Shown: positions 37,214 through 47,930, counted from the stretch's first letter. The stretch: 64,000 nt of DNA from Chimaeribacter californicus (GCF_002858675.1 NZ_PJZF01000022.1:1-64000); one strand, 5' to 3'. Translations and numbers: made by a program. Notes: generated by a model not told the origin, from the sequence alone.

Positions 37214-38348
37214 GCAGTGCCTCCAGAAGGGTATCGATATCGTCCGGCCGATGGGCGGCGGTCAGGGTCAGGCGTAAGCGGGCGCTGCCGGGCGGCACCG
37301 TGGGCGGGCGGATGGCACTCACCCAGATGCCGCGTTCACGCAGCCGCGCCGCCAGGTCCAGCGCCGCCTGGTTTTCCCCGACGATCAGCGGCTGGATGGC
37401 GGTGGCCGAGTCAGCCAACTGTAACGGCAGCCCCGCCACGCCGTCGCGGAAGCGGCGGATATGCTGATGCAGCCGTTCACGCAGGGCATCACCTTCGATC
37501 AGCGCCGTCAGCGCAGCATCCAGCGCGCAGACCTGCGCGGCGGGCATCGCGGTGCTGTAGATCAGGTGGCGCGCCCGTTGCAACAGGAATTCGGCGGTGG
37601 CGTCATCACACAGCACCGCCGCCCCACTGACGCCAAACGCCTTGCCGAAGGTCAGCACCAGCAGATCCGGCCGTACCCCCTGCTGCCGGCAACTGCCTGC
37701 GCCCTGCTCCCCCACCACGCCGATGCCGTGGGCGTCATCCACCAGCAGCCAGGCGTTGTGCGCCGCTGCCTCAGCCGCCAGCGCCTTCAGTGGCGCGGCG
37801 TCGCCGTCCATGCTGAACACCCCTTCGGTCACCACCAGCGTCTCGCCGCTGATCGGCTTCTCCAGCAAACGCGCCAGTGCCGCAGCGTCGTTATGGGCGA
37901 AACGGCGCAGCCCGGACGGCGCATGCAACGCCGCCTCCAGCAACGAGGCGTGGCTGAGCTTGTCCGCCAGCACCCGGTCATCGGCCTGCAACAGCGCCGC
38001 CAGCACCGCCTGATTGGCGGCAAACCCGGAGATAAACAGCAGCGCGCGCGGGTAGCCCTGCCACCCGGCCAGCCGCTGTTCAAACCGCTGGTGCACCTCG
38101 CTGTAACCGGTGACATGGCCGGAGCCGCCGGCGCCGACGCCGTAGTCCGCCGCGCCCTGCTGCCAGGCGGCGATCACCGCCGGATGGTGGCTGAGGCCCA
38201 GATAGTCATTGCCGGAGAAGTTGAGGTAAGGCCGCCCGTTCTGCACCAGCTGGCGGCCATTGCCGCCCCGGTTCGGCACGCGGCGGCGGTAGGCGGCCGC
38301 CGCGTGTTGCTCAGCCAGCGCGGCCGCAATGCGTTGTTGCCAGCCCAT
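37197..38348 (-). CDS. bioF: 8-amino-7-oxononanoate synthase
   Basis: The 383-residue PLP enzyme (E. coli 384) condenses pimeloyl-ACP with L-alanine. The N-terminal [15 protein letters not shown], the aspartate-containing [14 protein letters not shown], and the PLP-lysine motif [14 protein letters not shown] are visible. It lies 5 bp after bioB in the operon. Confidence 0.96.
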   Translation of the reverse strand: MGWQQRIAAALAEQHAAAAYRRRVPNRGGNGRQLVQNGRPYLNFSGNDYLGLSHHPAVIAAWQQGAADYGVGAGGSGHVTGYSEVHQRFEQRLAGWQGYPRALLFISGFAANQAVLAALLQADDRVLADKLSHASLLEAALHAPSGLRRFAHNDAAALARLLEKPISGETLVVTEGVFSMDGDAAPLKALAAEAAAHNAWLLVDDAHGIGVVGEQGAGSCRQQGVRPDLLVLTFGKAFGVSGAAVLCDDATAEFLLQRARHLIYSTAMPAAQVCALDAALTALIEGDALRERLHQHIRRFRDGVAGLPLQLADSATAIQPLIVGENQAALDLAARLRERGIWVSAIRPPTVPPGSARLRLTLTAAHRPDDIDTLLEALHALCG

Positions 38349-38353
38349 AATGC

Positions 38354-39394
38354 TCAGCGCGCCGCCGCATTGTAGAACTGGTCGTTGTCAGCGGTGAGCA
38401 GCTGCGCCGCCAGCGCCTGTTGCTGCTGGTTGTCGCCGTGCTCTACGCCGGTGGCCTGCGGGTTCAGCCCCAGTTTGCGGAACAGGATCAGGTCTTTGTC
38501 TTCCGCTGGGTTTGGGGTGGTCAGCAGTTTGCAGCCGTAGAAGATCGAGTTGGCCCCGGCCATAAAGCACATCGCCTGCGTCTGCTCGCTCATCTGCTCA
38601 CGCCCGGCCGACAGGCGCACGTAGGAGGTCGGCATCATGATGCGCGCCACCGCAATGGTGCGGATAAAGTCGAACGGGTCGACGTCGTCGTTGTCCGCCA
38701 GCGGCGTGCCTTTGACCTTCACCAGCATGTTGATCGGCACGCTTTCCGGCGGGGTCGGCAGGTTGGCCAGCTGCATCAGCAGCCCGGCGCGGTCGCGCAC
38801 GCTTTCGCCCAGCCCGACGATGCCGCCGGAACAGACTTTGATGCCCGCGCCGCGCACTTCGTCCAGCGTGTCCAGCCGCTCCTGATAGCTGCGGGTGGTG
38901 ATGATGTTGCCGTAAAACTCCGGCGAGGTGTCGAGGTTATGGTTGTAGAAGTCCAGCCCGGCGTGTGCCAGCCGCTGCGCCTGCTCGCTGTTCAGCGTGC
39001 CGAGGGTCATGCAGGTTTCCATGCCCATCGCTTTCACGCCCTGCACCATCTGCTCCAGATAGGGCATGTCGCGGTCATGCGGGTTTTTCCACGCCGCGCC
39101 CATGCAGAACCGGGTAGATCCGGCCGCTTTCGCCTGGCGCGCCGATTCCAGCACCTGATCAACCTGCATCAGCCGTTCCGCTTCCAGCCCGGTTTTGTAG
39201 CGCGAACTTTGCGGGCAGTATTTGCAGTCTTCCGGGCAGGCCCCGGTTTTGATCGACAGCAAGGTACTGACCTGTACCTGACGCGGGTCAAAGTGTTGGC
39301 GGTGGATCTGTTGCGCTTCAAACATCAGCTCTAAAAAAGGCTTCTCAAACAGCGCCTGGGTGGTTTCCGGCGTCCAGTGAATACGTTGTGCCAC
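38354..39394 (-). CDS. bioB: Biotin synthase (radical SAM)
   Basis: The 346-residue enzyme (same length as E. coli) inserts sulfur into dethiobiotin. The radical-SAM cluster cysteines are C53, C57 and C60 (CPEDCKYC). The auxiliary [2Fe-2S] ligands in [23 protein letters not shown] and [11 protein letters not shown] are present. It is first in bioBFCD; its promoter and the BirA operator lie between it and divergent bioA. Confidence 0.98.
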   Translation of the reverse strand: MAQRIHWTPETTQALFEKPFLELMFEAQQIHRQHFDPRQVQVSTLLSIKTGACPEDCKYCPQSSRYKTGLEAERLMQVDQVLESARQAKAAGSTRFCMGAAWKNPHDRDMPYLEQMVQGVKAMGMETCMTLGTLNSEQAQRLAHAGLDFYNHNLDTSPEFYGNIITTRSYQERLDTLDEVRGAGIKVCSGGIVGLGESVRDRAGLLMQLANLPTPPESVPINMLVKVKGTPLADNDDVDPFDFIRTIAVARIMMPTSYVRLSAGREQMSEQTQAMCFMAGANSIFYGCKLLTTPNPAEDKDLILFRKLGLNPQATGVEHGDNQQQQALAAQLLTADNDQFYNAAAR

Positions 39395-39425
39395 GGCGGC
39401 ATCTCCTTATCGGTGTTGTGGGCAC

Positions 39426-39453
39426 AGTGTAAATAACGGCATCAAGCTGTCAA
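39426..39453 (-). promoter_or_regulatory. Probable bioBFCD promoter
   Basis: On the minus strand TTGACA (39448-39453) and TACACT (39426-39431) are separated by 16 bp. It lies 32 bp from the bioB start. Confidence 0.6.
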
Positions 39454-39477
39454 CCAAAAACAGATCACTTTAGTTTA

Positions 39478-39510
39478 CGGTAAACTTTATATAGACTTTA
39501 TGGTTTACCG
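39478..39510. promoter_or_regulatory. BirA-type biotin operator between bioA and bioB
   Basis: Perfect 8-bp arms CGGTAAAC (39478-39485) and GTTTACCG (39503-39510) are separated by 17 bp, matching the spaced GTTAAC/GTTTAC half-sites bound by the BirA-biotinyl-AMP dimer. A second, weaker half-site pair (TGTCAACC and AGTTTACG) overlaps its left end. Confidence 0.75.
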
Positions 39511-39529
39511 CTTTTGCCGGAACTGTTTG

Positions 39530-40798
39530 ATGACGCACGACGATCTTGCTTTTGACCAACGCCACATCTGGCACCCTTACACCTCGATGACCACCCCGTT
39601 GCCCTGCTACCCGGTGGTGTCTGCGCAGGGCGTGGAACTGACGCTGGCCGACGGCCGCACGCTGGTGGACGGCATGTCCTCGTGGTGGGCGGCGATCCAC
39701 GGCTATAACCACCCGGCGCTGAATGCGGCGGCCACGGCGCAGCTCGGCCAGATGGCCCATGTGATGTTTGGCGGCATTACCCACCCGGCCGCCGTGGCGC
39801 TCTGCCGCCAGCTGGTGGCGATCACCCCGGCGGCGCTGGAGTGCGTATTCCTGGCCGATTCCGGCTCAGTGGCGGTGGAAGTGGCGCTGAAGATGGCGAT
39901 GCAGTACTGGCAGGCGCGCGGCGAAACGCGCCAACGCGTGTTGACGCTGAAACGCGGCTACCATGGCGACACCTTCGGCGCGATGGCGGTGTGTGACCCG
40001 GAAAACTCGATGCACAGTTTGTATCAGGGTTATCTGCCGCATCACCTGTTTGCCGAGGCGCCGCAGTGTGGGTTTGATGAAGCGTGGGACGCCGCGGACA
40101 TCGCGCCGTTTGAACAGCTATTGGCGCAACACGCCACGGAGATCGCGGCGGTGATCCTGGAGCCGGTGGTACAAGGCGCGGGCGGGATGCGCATCTACCA
40201 CCCGGACTACCTGAAGGCGGTGCGGGCGCTGTGTGACCAGCACGGTATTTTGCTGATTGCCGACGAGATCGCCACCGGCTTCGGCCGCACCGGCAAACTG
40301 TTTGCCTGTGAACATGCCGGTATCACGCCCGATATTCTCTGCCTCGGCAAGGCGCTGACCGGCGGCTACATGACGCTCTCCGCTACGCTCACCACCCGGC
40401 AAGTGGCGGAGACCATCAGCAACGGCGCGGCGGGCTGCTTTATGCACGGCCCGACCTTTATGGGCAACCCGCTGGCCTGTGCGGTGGCCGGGGCCAGCCT
40501 GGCGCTGCTGGCGGAAAACCGCTGGCAGGCGCAGGTCGCGGCGATTGAAACCCAGCTCAACGCGGAGCTGATGCCGCTGGCCGCCCACCCGGCGGTGGCT
40601 GCGGTGCGGGTGCTGGGGGCGATTGGCGTGGTGGAGCTGCACGCGCCGGTGGAGATGGCGCGGCTGCAACGCCACTTTGTGGAACAGGGGGTCTGGATCC
40701 GGCCGTTCGGCAAGCTGATTTACCTGATGCCACCCTACATCATCACCCCGGAACAGCTGACGCGCCTGACCCGTGCCATCGCCTCCGCGCTGGCGTAA
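39530..40798 (+). CDS. bioA: Adenosylmethionine-8-amino-7-oxononanoate aminotransferase
   Basis: The 422-residue class-III PLP aminotransferase uses SAM as amino donor to make 7,8-diaminopelargonate. The N-terminal [13 protein letters not shown], the [13 protein letters not shown] motif, [21 protein letters not shown] and the PLP-lysine motif [16 protein letters not shown] are typical of BioA. An in-frame ATG at 39500 lies inside the operator; the ATG at 39530 gives the family start [17 protein letters not shown] and is chosen. Confidence 0.96.
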   Translation: MTHDDLAFDQRHIWHPYTSMTTPLPCYPVVSAQGVELTLADGRTLVDGMSSWWAAIHGYNHPALNAAATAQLGQMAHVMFGGITHPAAVALCRQLVAITPAALECVFLADSGSVAVEVALKMAMQYWQARGETRQRVLTLKRGYHGDTFGAMAVCDPENSMHSLYQGYLPHHLFAEAPQCGFDEAWDAADIAPFEQLLAQHATEIAAVILEPVVQGAGGMRIYHPDYLKAVRALCDQHGILLIADEIATGFGRTGKLFACEHAGITPDILCLGKALTGGYMTLSATLTTRQVAETISNGAAGCFMHGPTFMGNPLACAVAGASLALLAENRWQAQVAAIETQLNAELMPLAAHPAVAAVRVLGAIGVVELHAPVEMARLQRHFVEQGVWIRPFGKLIYLMPPYIITPEQLTRLTRAIASALA

Positions 40799-40803
40799 CG
40801 GCC

Positions 40804-40833
40804 TGGGGAAGCGGGCACGCTTCCCCTTTTTTT
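40804..40833 (+). terminator. Rho-independent terminator of bioA
   Basis: The hairpin GGGGAAGCG-GGCA-CGCTTCCCC is followed by seven Ts, directly after the bioA stop. Confidence 0.9.
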
Positions 40834-40966
40834 GCCCTGCCTCCTGCCCGCCCTGTCCCGCTTCTTACCCATTCCGCCACGCGCGTCGCCGTCACCGCAT
40901 AAAATCCTAAGAACTCATGCCTATACTTAGGGATGGTGTTCCTTTTCCCGCGAACAGGAGTGAGTG

Positions 40967-42007
40967 ATGAGTCAAAGCAACAGCGTAAACCGTCAACTGG
41001 TTCTGGCGTCACGCCCGCAGGGCGCGCCCACTGCCGATAATTTCCGTCTGGAACAGCACCCGATCCCCGAGGCGGCAGAGGGTGAGGTGCTGCTGCGCAC
41101 GGTCTACCTCTCGCTTGACCCGTACATGCGCGGCCGCATGAGCGATGCCCCCTCCTACGCCGCGCCGGTGCAGATCAATGAGGTGATGACCGGCGGCGCA
41201 GTCTCGAAAGTGGTTGCCTCGCGCCACCCCAATTTCCAGGAGGGCGACTGGGTGCTCGGCACTACCGGCTGGCAGGATTACAGCGTGATGCCGGGCGACA
41301 AGGTGCAGAAGCTGGCTGACCACATCGCAAACCACCCGTCGCTGGCGCTGGGCGTGCTCGGGATGCCGGGCTTCACCGCCTACATGGGGCTGCTGGACAT
41401 CGGCAATCCGCAGCCGGGTGAAACCGTGGTGGTGGCCGCGGCCACCGGGCCGGTCGGCTCGATGGTCGGGCAGATTGCCAAACTCAAAGGCTGCCGCGCT
41501 GTCGGCATCGCCGGGGGCGAAGAGAAGTGCCGCTACGCCCTGGAACAGTTCGGCTTTGATGCCTGCATCGACCACCGGGCTGACGATTTCGAGGCACAGT
41601 TAAAGGCTGCCTGCCCGGACGGCATTGACGTCTATTATGAGAATGTCGGCGGCAAAGTGTTTGACGCGGTGATGCCGCTGCTCAACAGCAAGGCGCGCAT
41701 CCCGGTGTGCGGCGTGGTGGCGCAGTATAACGCCACCGGCCTGCCGGATGGCCCGGATCGCCTGCCGCAGCTGGCAGGGCTGATTCTGCGCAAGCGCCTG
41801 CGGATGCAGGGTTTTATTATTTTCGATGACTACGGCCACCGTTACCCGGAGTTCGCCACACAGATGGGCGAGTGGTTCAAGGCGGGCAAAATTAATTTCC
41901 GTGAAGACATCACGGACGGGCTGGAGAACGCCCCGCAGGCGCTGATTGGCCTGCTGGAAGGCAAAAACTTCGGCAAAGTGGTGGTTCGCGTAGGGGATGA
42001 CGCGTAA
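40967..42007 (+). CDS. NADPH-dependent oxidoreductase of the CurA/YncB family
   Basis: The 346-residue medium-chain reductase without zinc ligands resembles E. coli CurA (curcumin/dihydrocurcumin reductase) and leukotriene B4 dehydrogenases. The N-terminal VYLSLDPYMRGRMSD motif and the NADP-binding VVAAATGPVGSMVGQIAKLKG are clear. It probably reduces alpha,beta-unsaturated carbonyls. ATG 40967 has the RBS AGGAGTGAGTG; a GTG just upstream is also in frame. The DJ-1-like gene follows after 30 bp, so the two may form an aldehyde/carbonyl detoxification operon. Confidence 0.85.
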   Translation: MSQSNSVNRQLVLASRPQGAPTADNFRLEQHPIPEAAEGEVLLRTVYLSLDPYMRGRMSDAPSYAAPVQINEVMTGGAVSKVVASRHPNFQEGDWVLGTTGWQDYSVMPGDKVQKLADHIANHPSLALGVLGMPGFTAYMGLLDIGNPQPGETVVVAAATGPVGSMVGQIAKLKGCRAVGIAGGEEKCRYALEQFGFDACIDHRADDFEAQLKAACPDGIDVYYENVGGKVFDAVMPLLNSKARIPVCGVVAQYNATGLPDGPDRLPQLAGLILRKRLRMQGFIIFDDYGHRYPEFATQMGEWFKAGKINFREDITDGLENAPQALIGLLEGKNFGKVVVRVGDDA

Positions 42008-42037
42008 TTTCTGCTACCCCTTAGATGAGGAGGAAAG

Positions 42038-42718
42038 ATGAAAATTCTGATGATTCTGACGTCACACGACCAACTGGGTGACACCGGCAAAAAAACCGGC
42101 TTCTGGCTGGAGGAGTTCGCCGCCCCCTATTATGAGTTTATCGATGCGGGCGCGGAGGTCACTGTCGCCTCCCCCAAAGGCGGCCAGCCGCCGCTTGACC
42201 CAAAAAGCGATGAGCCGGACGCCCAGACCGCGCACACCGAACGCTTCCGCAAGGATGACGCGGCGCAACAGGTGCTGGCGAACACCCTGACCCTGGACGC
42301 GATCAACGCCAATGAGTATGACGCGGTGTTCTACCCCGGCGGCCACGGCCCGCTGTGGGATCTGGTGGATGACCGTAAATCGATCATGATCATCAACACC
42401 CTCTACGCGGCCGGGAAACCGGTGGCGGCGGTCTGCCATGCACCGATTGTGCTGCGCAATGCCGAAAAACCGGACGGCACCCCGCTGGTGCAGGACAAGC
42501 GCGTGACCGGCTTCAGCAACAGCGAAGAGGACGCAGTAGGCCTGACCAAAATTGTGCCGCACCTGGTGGAAGATGAACTGAAGCGCATGGGCGGCGAGTA
42601 CAGCAAAGAGGCGGACTGGAAAAGTTACGTCATCGATGACGGCCATCTGGTGACCGGCCAGAACCCCGGTTCCTCGGCGGCCACCGCCCAGATGTTATTG
42701 AAAAAGTTGAACGTATAG
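42038..42718 (+). CDS. DJ-1/PfpI (Hsp31-like) class I glutamine amidotransferase-fold protein
   Basis: The 226-residue protein has the nucleophile elbow AAVCHAP (C133-H134), an N-terminal glutamate (EEFAAPYYEF, residues 25-34) and the YPGGHGPLWDL segment. These identify the Hsp31/glyoxalase-III-like branch of the DJ-1 superfamily. Such proteins have glyoxalase or deglycase-type activity or act as chaperones. A good RBS (GAGGAGGAAAG) precedes the ATG. It lies directly downstream of the CurA-type gene. Confidence 0.85.
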   Translation: MKILMILTSHDQLGDTGKKTGFWLEEFAAPYYEFIDAGAEVTVASPKGGQPPLDPKSDEPDAQTAHTERFRKDDAAQQVLANTLTLDAINANEYDAVFYPGGHGPLWDLVDDRKSIMIINTLYAAGKPVAAVCHAPIVLRNAEKPDGTPLVQDKRVTGFSNSEEDAVGLTKIVPHLVEDELKRMGGEYSKEADWKSYVIDDGHLVTGQNPGSSAATAQMLLKKLNV

Positions 42719-42738
42719 GGTAGAGATCCCTGCCTGGG

Positions 42739-42760
42739 GCGGCACCGGGTGCCGCTTTTT
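42739..42760 (+). terminator. Rho-independent terminator after DJ-1-like gene
   Basis: The hairpin GCGGCACC-GG-GTGCCGC is followed by TTTTT. Confidence 0.8.
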
Positions 42761-42783
42761 ACCACTTTGTTTCAGGGGACCAC

Positions 42784-43266
42784 ATGGCATTTACATTACG
42801 CAGCAACGATCTGAAAGACGGCGACAAAATGCCGCAGCAGCAGGTCTTTAACGGCATGGGCTACAGCGGCGAGAACCTTTCCCCGCACCTGGCCTGGGAC
42901 GGCGTGCCGGAAGGCACCAAAAGTTTCGCCATCACGGTGTATGACCCGGACGCCCCGACCGGCTCCGGCTGGTGGCACTGGGGTGTCGCTAACATCCCGG
43001 CTGACGTGCGTGAACTCGCCACCGGCGCCGGTTCCGGCAAAGGCGGCCTGCCTGCGGGCGCGGTGCAGACCCGCACCGACTTCGGCAAAGCCGGTTACGG
43101 CGGCGCAGCCCCGCCGAAAACCGAAACCCACCGCTACCAGTTCACCGTACACGCGCTGGACGTTGACCACCTCGACGTCGATGACAACACCAGCGGCGCG
43201 ATGCTCGGTTTTAACCTGCACCACCACAGCCTCGGCAACGCCAGTTTAACGGTGACGTTTAACTGA
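42784..43266 (+). CDS. ybhB: YbhB/YbcL family Raf kinase inhibitor-like protein
   Basis: The 160-residue cytosolic PEBP-fold protein is close to E. coli YbhB (158). The conserved binding-pocket motifs are present: SPHLAWDGVPEGTKSFAITVYDPDAPTGSGWWHW and PPKTETHRYQFTVHAL. The ligand and role are unknown. In E. coli ybhB adjoins bioA; here two genes intervene. Confidence 0.93.
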   Translation: MAFTLRSNDLKDGDKMPQQQVFNGMGYSGENLSPHLAWDGVPEGTKSFAITVYDPDAPTGSGWWHWGVANIPADVRELATGAGSGKGGLPAGAVQTRTDFGKAGYGGAAPPKTETHRYQFTVHALDVDHLDVDDNTSGAMLGFNLHHHSLGNASLTVTFN

Positions 43267-43281
43267 GTGCGTGTTCCATGT

Positions 43282-43312
43282 AAAAAGCCGGCCCCCAGGG
43301 GCCGGCTTTTTT
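43282..43312. terminator. Bidirectional terminator ybhB/pgl
   Basis: The strong hairpin AAAAAGCCGGCCCC-CAG-GGGCCGGCTTTTTT lies between the convergent genes. Confidence 0.92.
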
Positions 43313-43327
43313 ATAGGGCAGGACGCC

Positions 43328-44344
43328 TTACTCAATCGACGAATATTGCTTGTCGAGGTCGAGGATGGTGACCCACATCGGGCCCTGGCCGACGTCGTAG
43401 CGGGCCAGCGTGCTCAGCGCGCCGGTCGCCTGGTCGATTTTCGCCACTTCAATCCCGGCGGATTTCTGCCCGGCGGTGATCACGTACCGGCCGCTGTGGT
43501 CGATGTTGAAGCCGCGCGGCTGGGTTTCGGTCGGGTGGTGGCCCGCCAGCGTCAGCACGCTGCCGTCTTCCGATACCTGGAACACGCTCAGCAGGCTGGC
43601 GGTGCGGTCGGTGGTGTAGAGGAAACGTCCATCCGGCGTGATGTGGATGTCCGCCGCCCAGCGGGTGTCGGCAAAATCGTCCGGCATTGCGTTAAGGGAC
43701 TGCACCTGACGGTAGCCGCCCTGCCCATCCTGCTGGTAGACGTCCACGCTGCTGTTCAGCTCGTTAACGCAATAGACCACGCGGTGGTTCGGGTGGAATG
43801 CCATATGGCGCGGCCCGGCCCCTTCTGCCGCAGAGAGCGCTTCCGGCTGGTGCGGGGTGGCGGTGCCGTCCTGCGCCAGATCGAACAGGCGGATGCGATC
43901 CTCTTTCAGGCAGGGGATCAGCAGCAGCTGGTTGTCCGGTGAGATATTGGCGGAGTGCGGCGCCTGTAAGTTCTCCAGCGTCTGGCTGGCGGCCTGCACC
44001 ACGCCGTCCTGGCCTATCGGGCTGATGCTGACGCAGTTGCCGCTGTAGGAGGCGGCGAACAGGAAGCGCCCCTGCAAATCGGTCTCCAGATGGGTCGGGC
44101 CGCCCGGCAGCGGGGCCATACCGGCCTGCTCCAGTTTACCGTCATCGGCGATGCGGTAGCTCACCACGCCGAACGCCGGGCGCACGCCGACGTACAGGAA
44201 ACGGTTGTCCGGGCGCAGCACCATCGGCTGTACCTGGCCGGGCACATCAACGGTCTGCAACAGGGTGAGCGTGCCGTCACCGGCGAGCTGCCAGGCGTGG
44301 ATCTGCTGGCTGTCCGGGCTGGCGACATAGACGACTTGCTTCAT
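43328..44344 (-). CDS. pgl: 6-phosphogluconolactonase
   Basis: The 338-residue seven-bladed beta-propeller enzyme (E. coli YbhE/Pgl, 331) hydrolyses 6-phosphogluconolactone in the pentose phosphate pathway. The start [18 protein letters not shown], the [12 protein letters not shown] and [29 protein letters not shown] segments and the C-terminal GQGPMWV are close to the E. coli protein. The ATG at 44344 follows AAAGGAGAGACC. It is divergent from ybhA. Confidence 0.95.
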   Translation of the reverse strand: MKQVVYVASPDSQQIHAWQLAGDGTLTLLQTVDVPGQVQPMVLRPDNRFLYVGVRPAFGVVSYRIADDGKLEQAGMAPLPGGPTHLETDLQGRFLFAASYSGNCVSISPIGQDGVVQAASQTLENLQAPHSANISPDNQLLLIPCLKEDRIRLFDLAQDGTATPHQPEALSAAEGAGPRHMAFHPNHRVVYCVNELNSSVDVYQQDGQGGYRQVQSLNAMPDDFADTRWAADIHITPDGRFLYTTDRTASLLSVFQVSEDGSVLTLAGHHPTETQPRGFNIDHSGRYVITAGQKSAGIEVAKIDQATGALSTLARYDVGQGPMWVTILDLDKQYSSIE

Positions 44345-44537
44345 GGTCTCTCCTTTTACAGCTGCCGCAACGGGCAGCATGGGTGGCGTAAGTCAATGTA
44401 CGTTGTCAGTAATCCTTCTACCATAACCATTCAGCCGCCCGCCGCAAAGTGCCGTGTGCGTTTTCCCCGTGCGGCGTTCGCGTGTACTATCTTCTGAACA
44501 GGCTGACTTTTATTCACTTTCGATAAAGAGACCCGCT

Positions 44538-45359
44538 ATGACCTATCGCGTAATTGCGCTCGATCTCGACGGCACGCTGCTTGACCGTCAAAAACGTATT
44601 CTCCCGGAATCCCTGAAAGCGATTCAGGCCGCCCGTGAACAGGGCGTGAAGGTGCTGGTCGTGACCGGCCGCCACCATGTCGCCATCCACCCGTTTTATC
44701 AGGCGCTGAAGCTCGATACCCCGGCCATCTGCTGTAACGGCACCTACCTGTATGACTACCAGAACAAAAAGGTGCTGGCGTCCGACCCGCTGCGCGAAGA
44801 TCTGGCGCAGGAGGTGATCACCCTGCTTGATAGCTCCGAGATTCACGGCATGCTCTATGTGGACAATGCGATGCTGTATGAACGACCGACCGACCATGTG
44901 CTGCGTTCGCTGGCGTGGGCGGAGACGCTGCCGGAAGGGCAGCGCCCGACGATTTTGCAGGTCAACAGCCTGCGCGAGGCGGCCCAGGAGGCGGACGCCA
45001 TCTGGAAATTTGCCACCACCCACCCGGATCTGAAGGCGCTGAAAGCCTTTACCGTAGAAGTTGAAGAAAAACTGGGGCTGGCGTGTGAATGGTCATGGCA
45101 CGATCAGGTGGACGTGGCCAAAGGCGGCAACAGCAAAGGCAAACGCCTGCAGGCGTGGGTGGAAGCGCAGGGCATGACCATGAAGGATGTGCTGGCGTTT
45201 GGTGACAACTATAACGATCTCTCGATGCTGGAGACCGCCGGGCTGGGTGTGGCGATGGGCAACGCTGACGACTACATCAAAGAGCGCGCCGCCCTGGTTA
45301 TCGGCACCAATGAGGAGCCGGGCATCGCAAAGGTGATCACCAAAGAGATTTTGCAGTAA
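44538..45359 (+). CDS. ybhA: Pyridoxal phosphatase YbhA, HAD family
   Basis: The 273-residue Cof-type HAD phosphatase (E. coli YbhA 272) dephosphorylates pyridoxal phosphate and other phosphates. HAD motif I is DLDGTLLD (nucleophile D9, acid D11). Motif II is VVTGR, and motifs III-IV are in the KGKRLQAWVEAQG and FGDNYNDLSMLETAGLGVAMGNA segments. The ATG at 44538 matches the family start; upstream codons are not used. It converges on modC. Confidence 0.95.
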   Translation: MTYRVIALDLDGTLLDRQKRILPESLKAIQAAREQGVKVLVVTGRHHVAIHPFYQALKLDTPAICCNGTYLYDYQNKKVLASDPLREDLAQEVITLLDSSEIHGMLYVDNAMLYERPTDHVLRSLAWAETLPEGQRPTILQVNSLREAAQEADAIWKFATTHPDLKALKAFTVEVEEKLGLACEWSWHDQVDVAKGGNSKGKRLQAWVEAQGMTMKDVLAFGDNYNDLSMLETAGLGVAMGNADDYIKERAALVIGTNEEPGIAKVITKEILQ

Positions 45360-45391
45360 CTCCCCGGGCGGCCGCGGTGGCCGCCCCCTTC

Positions 45392-46450
45392 CTAACCGGA
45401 AATCGACACGCTTTTAATCTGCGCGTAGAGCCACATCCCCGGCTTTATCTGTAACTCGTCCCGCGCCCAGGGGGAGATGCGCGCCCAGAGTACCTGTTCA
45501 CCCACCGCCAGTTTGACTTCCACCTGATCGCTGACTTCAAGGCACTCCAGCACTTTGGCGCGCAGGATGTTGCGGATACTGCTGCCGGTGGGCGGTTGCA
45601 GCGCCAGCGACACATCGGCCGCCTGCACGCGGATGCGCAGCGGCGACTCTACCGCCGCCTCTACCCGATTGACCCACAAATGCTGGTCGCCGAGGCTCAG
45701 GGCGCTCATGGCGTAACGCGGGTGGTGCTCCAGCACCGTCACCGGCAACACGCTGCTCTGCTCCTCTTTCGGCAGCCATGGCCGCAGTGCGCTGCTGGCC
45801 CAGACTTCCTCCAGCGGCCCGACGGCGCGCACCTGCCCCTGATCGAGCATCAATACGTTCTGCGCCAGCCGCAGCAGCTCATCCATGCTGTGGGTAACGT
45901 AAAGCACCGGCAGTTTGACGTCCCGCACCAGCCGCTCCAGGTAGGGCATCAGCTCACGTTTGCGCGGCAAGTCCAGTGAGGCCAGCGGCTCATCCATCAG
46001 CAGCATCTCCGGCCCGGTCAGCAGCGCCCGGCCAATCGCCACCCGCTGCTTCTCGCCGCCGGACAGGGTGTTCGGGTGCCGCTCCAGCAATGGCTCGATG
46101 CCGAGCAGCGCGACGACGGTGTCGAACTGCGCGCGCTGGGCAGGCGGCATGCCGTAGGTCAGGTTGCCGCGTACCCGGTAGTGCGGGAACAGCCGCGCAT
46201 CCTGAAAAACGTAACCGATGCGGCGTTTTTCCGGCGGCAGCCACTGGCCGTTGGCGGTGTCCACCAGCACGCGGCCGTTAAGCCGGATGTGGCCGCGATC
46301 GGGGCGCGTCAGGCCGCCAATCACATTGATCAAGGAGGTTTTGCCGGCCCCGGAGAGGCCGAAAATGGCGGTGATGCCCTGCGCGGGCAGCGTGGCCTGC
46401 ACCGACAGCGTTAAATCGCCGAGCTGTTGCGTCAGATCGAGTTCCAGCAT
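45392..46450 (-). CDS. modC: Molybdate ABC transporter ATP-binding protein
   Basis: The 352-residue ATPase has the same length as E. coli ModC. Walker A is GLSGAGKTS (near residue 31) and the signature is [15 protein letters not shown]. The C-terminal third carries the molybdopterin-binding-like TOBE/Mop domain ([26 protein letters not shown]). The start ATG overlaps the modB stop by one base (TGATG). It energises high-affinity molybdate uptake. Confidence 0.97.
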   Translation of the reverse strand: MLELDLTQQLGDLTLSVQATLPAQGITAIFGLSGAGKTSLINVIGGLTRPDRGHIRLNGRVLVDTANGQWLPPEKRRIGYVFQDARLFPHYRVRGNLTYGMPPAQRAQFDTVVALLGIEPLLERHPNTLSGGEKQRVAIGRALLTGPEMLLMDEPLASLDLPRKRELMPYLERLVRDVKLPVLYVTHSMDELLRLAQNVLMLDQGQVRAVGPLEEVWASSALRPWLPKEEQSSVLPVTVLEHHPRYAMSALSLGDQHLWVNRVEAAVESPLRIRVQAADVSLALQPPTGSSIRNILRAKVLECLEVSDQVEVKLAVGEQVLWARISPWARDELQIKPGMWLYAQIKSVSISG

Positions 46451-47139
46451 CAGGCCCCCAGCCGCCGTTGGCTCCAGCGCGCCAGCCACTCCGAGAGCAG
46501 CAGTGCGCCCAGCGACAGCACAATCGCAATCACACAAAGCCGCGCCGCCGCCGCTTCCGCGCCCGGCGTCTCAATCAGGGTGTACATCGCCAGCGGCAGG
46601 GTGCGGGTCTCCCCCGGAATGTTGGAAACAAAGGTGATGGTCGCGCCGAACTCGCCCAGCGAACGGGCGAAGGCCAGCACGGCACCGACAATGATGCCCG
46701 GCAGGGACAGCGGCAGGGTCAGCGTGAAGAAGACCCGCCACGGTGACGCGCCCAGGGTGCGCGCCGCCTGCTCCAGCCGCAGGTCGATCGCCTCCAGCGC
46801 CAGCCGGATGGCGCGCACCATCAGCGGGAAAGCAACCACCGCCGAGGCCAGCGCCGCCCCGCGCCAGCTGAAACTGAAGCTGATGCCGAAGGTCTCATAC
46901 AGCCAGCCGCCAATCAGCCCGCGCCGCCCCATGCCGATCAGCAGCAAATAGCCAATCACCACCGGCGGCAGCACCAGCGGCAGGTGGATCAGGCTGTCGA
47001 GCAGTGCTTTGCCGGGAAAACGGCAACGCACCAGCACCCATGCCATCAGGATGCCGAACGGCAGGCTGCACACCACCGCCACGCCCGCCACCTGTAAACT
47101 CAGCAGCACCGCCTGCCACTCATACGCGCTCATGATCAT
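46450..47139 (-). CDS. modB: Molybdate ABC transporter permease
   Basis: The 229-residue inner-membrane protein (E. coli 229) has about five helices. The EAA loop ([33 protein letters not shown]) contacts ModC. One-base stop/start overlaps with both modA and modC indicate tight coupling of the three subunits. Confidence 0.97.
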   Translation of the reverse strand: MIMSAYEWQAVLLSLQVAGVAVVCSLPFGILMAWVLVRCRFPGKALLDSLIHLPLVLPPVVIGYLLLIGMGRRGLIGGWLYETFGISFSFSWRGAALASAVVAFPLMVRAIRLALEAIDLRLEQAARTLGASPWRVFFTLTLPLSLPGIIVGAVLAFARSLGEFGATITFVSNIPGETRTLPLAMYTLIETPGAEAAAARLCVIAIVLSLGALLLSEWLARWSQRRLGA

Positions 47140-47930
47140 CAGTGTGAGGTTGATCCATTCTGGGTAGGGGTAAATCCATAGTGTGTAAAGACCGCAGCCG
47201 CCTGCGGCCCTTTCAGATAATCATAGAAGGCGCTGACCGCCGCTGTCTGGTGATCTTTGACTATCGCCATCGGGTATTCCACCGGCTTGTGGCTTTCAGC
47301 CGGGAAAGTGCCCGCCACTTTCACTTTGTCGCTGACCACCGCATCGGAACCGTAAACGATGCCGTAAGGCGCTTCGCCGCGCTCCACCAGCGCCATCGCC
47401 GCACGCACGTTATTGGCGCGCGCCAGTTCCGGCTCCAGCGCCGCCCAGGCACCCAGCGACTGCAACGCCTCTTTGGCGTAAATCCCGGCCGGGACATGGT
47501 CTGGGTCGCCCACTGCCAGCCGTTGCCCCGCCAGCAATGACGTCCAGTTGGTCTGTTTATTCAGCGTGACCTTCGCTGTGTTGGCCTGCGCCGGGGCGAT
47601 TAGCACCAGATCGTTGCCCAGCAGCGTGTAACGGGTTGGGGTGATGATCTGCTGCTTCGCCACCGCGTAGTCCATCCACTGCTGGTCAGCCGAGATAAAG
47701 AGATCCGCCGGGGCGCCCTGCTCAATCTGCCGCGCCAGCACTGACGAGGAGGCGTAAGAAGAGACGATCTCCACCGGGTGGGTTTTCTGGTACGCCACGG
47801 CGATGTCCTGCAACGCATTGGTCAGCGATGCGGCGGCAAACACGGTGATCTTCTCCGCCGCCTGCGCCTGTGAAGTCAGGGCAGAGAGCAGCGTCAGGGC
47901 AAGCAGGCTTTTTTTGGTCAGCAAGGGCAT
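47139..47930 (-). CDS. modA: Molybdate-binding periplasmic protein
   Basis: The 263-residue protein (E. coli 257) has a signal peptide ending near TSQAQA and a type-II binding-protein fold. ITVFAAASLTNALQDIA and the SYASSSVLARQIEQGAPADLFISADQQWMD segment contain the serine/alanine positions that bind molybdate or tungstate. It is first in modABC, downstream of a ModE box. Confidence 0.97.
   Translation of the reverse strand: MPLLTKKSLLALTLLSALTSQAQAAEKITVFAAASLTNALQDIAVAYQKTHPVEIVSSYASSSVLARQIEQGAPADLFISADQQWMDYAVAKQQIITPTRYTLLGNDLVLIAPAQANTAKVTLNKQTNWTSLLAGQRLAVGDPDHVPAGIYAKEALQSLGAWAALEPELARANNVRAAMALVERGEAPYGIVYGSDAVVSDKVKVAGTFPAESHKPVEYPMAIVKDHQTAAVSAFYDYLKGPQAAAVFTHYGFTPTQNGSTSH

Noticed and set aside
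45362-45392. Hairpin GGGCGGCC/GGCCGCCC between ybhA and modC as a terminator
   Set aside because: The stem is strong but followed by CCTTCC instead of a T-run.
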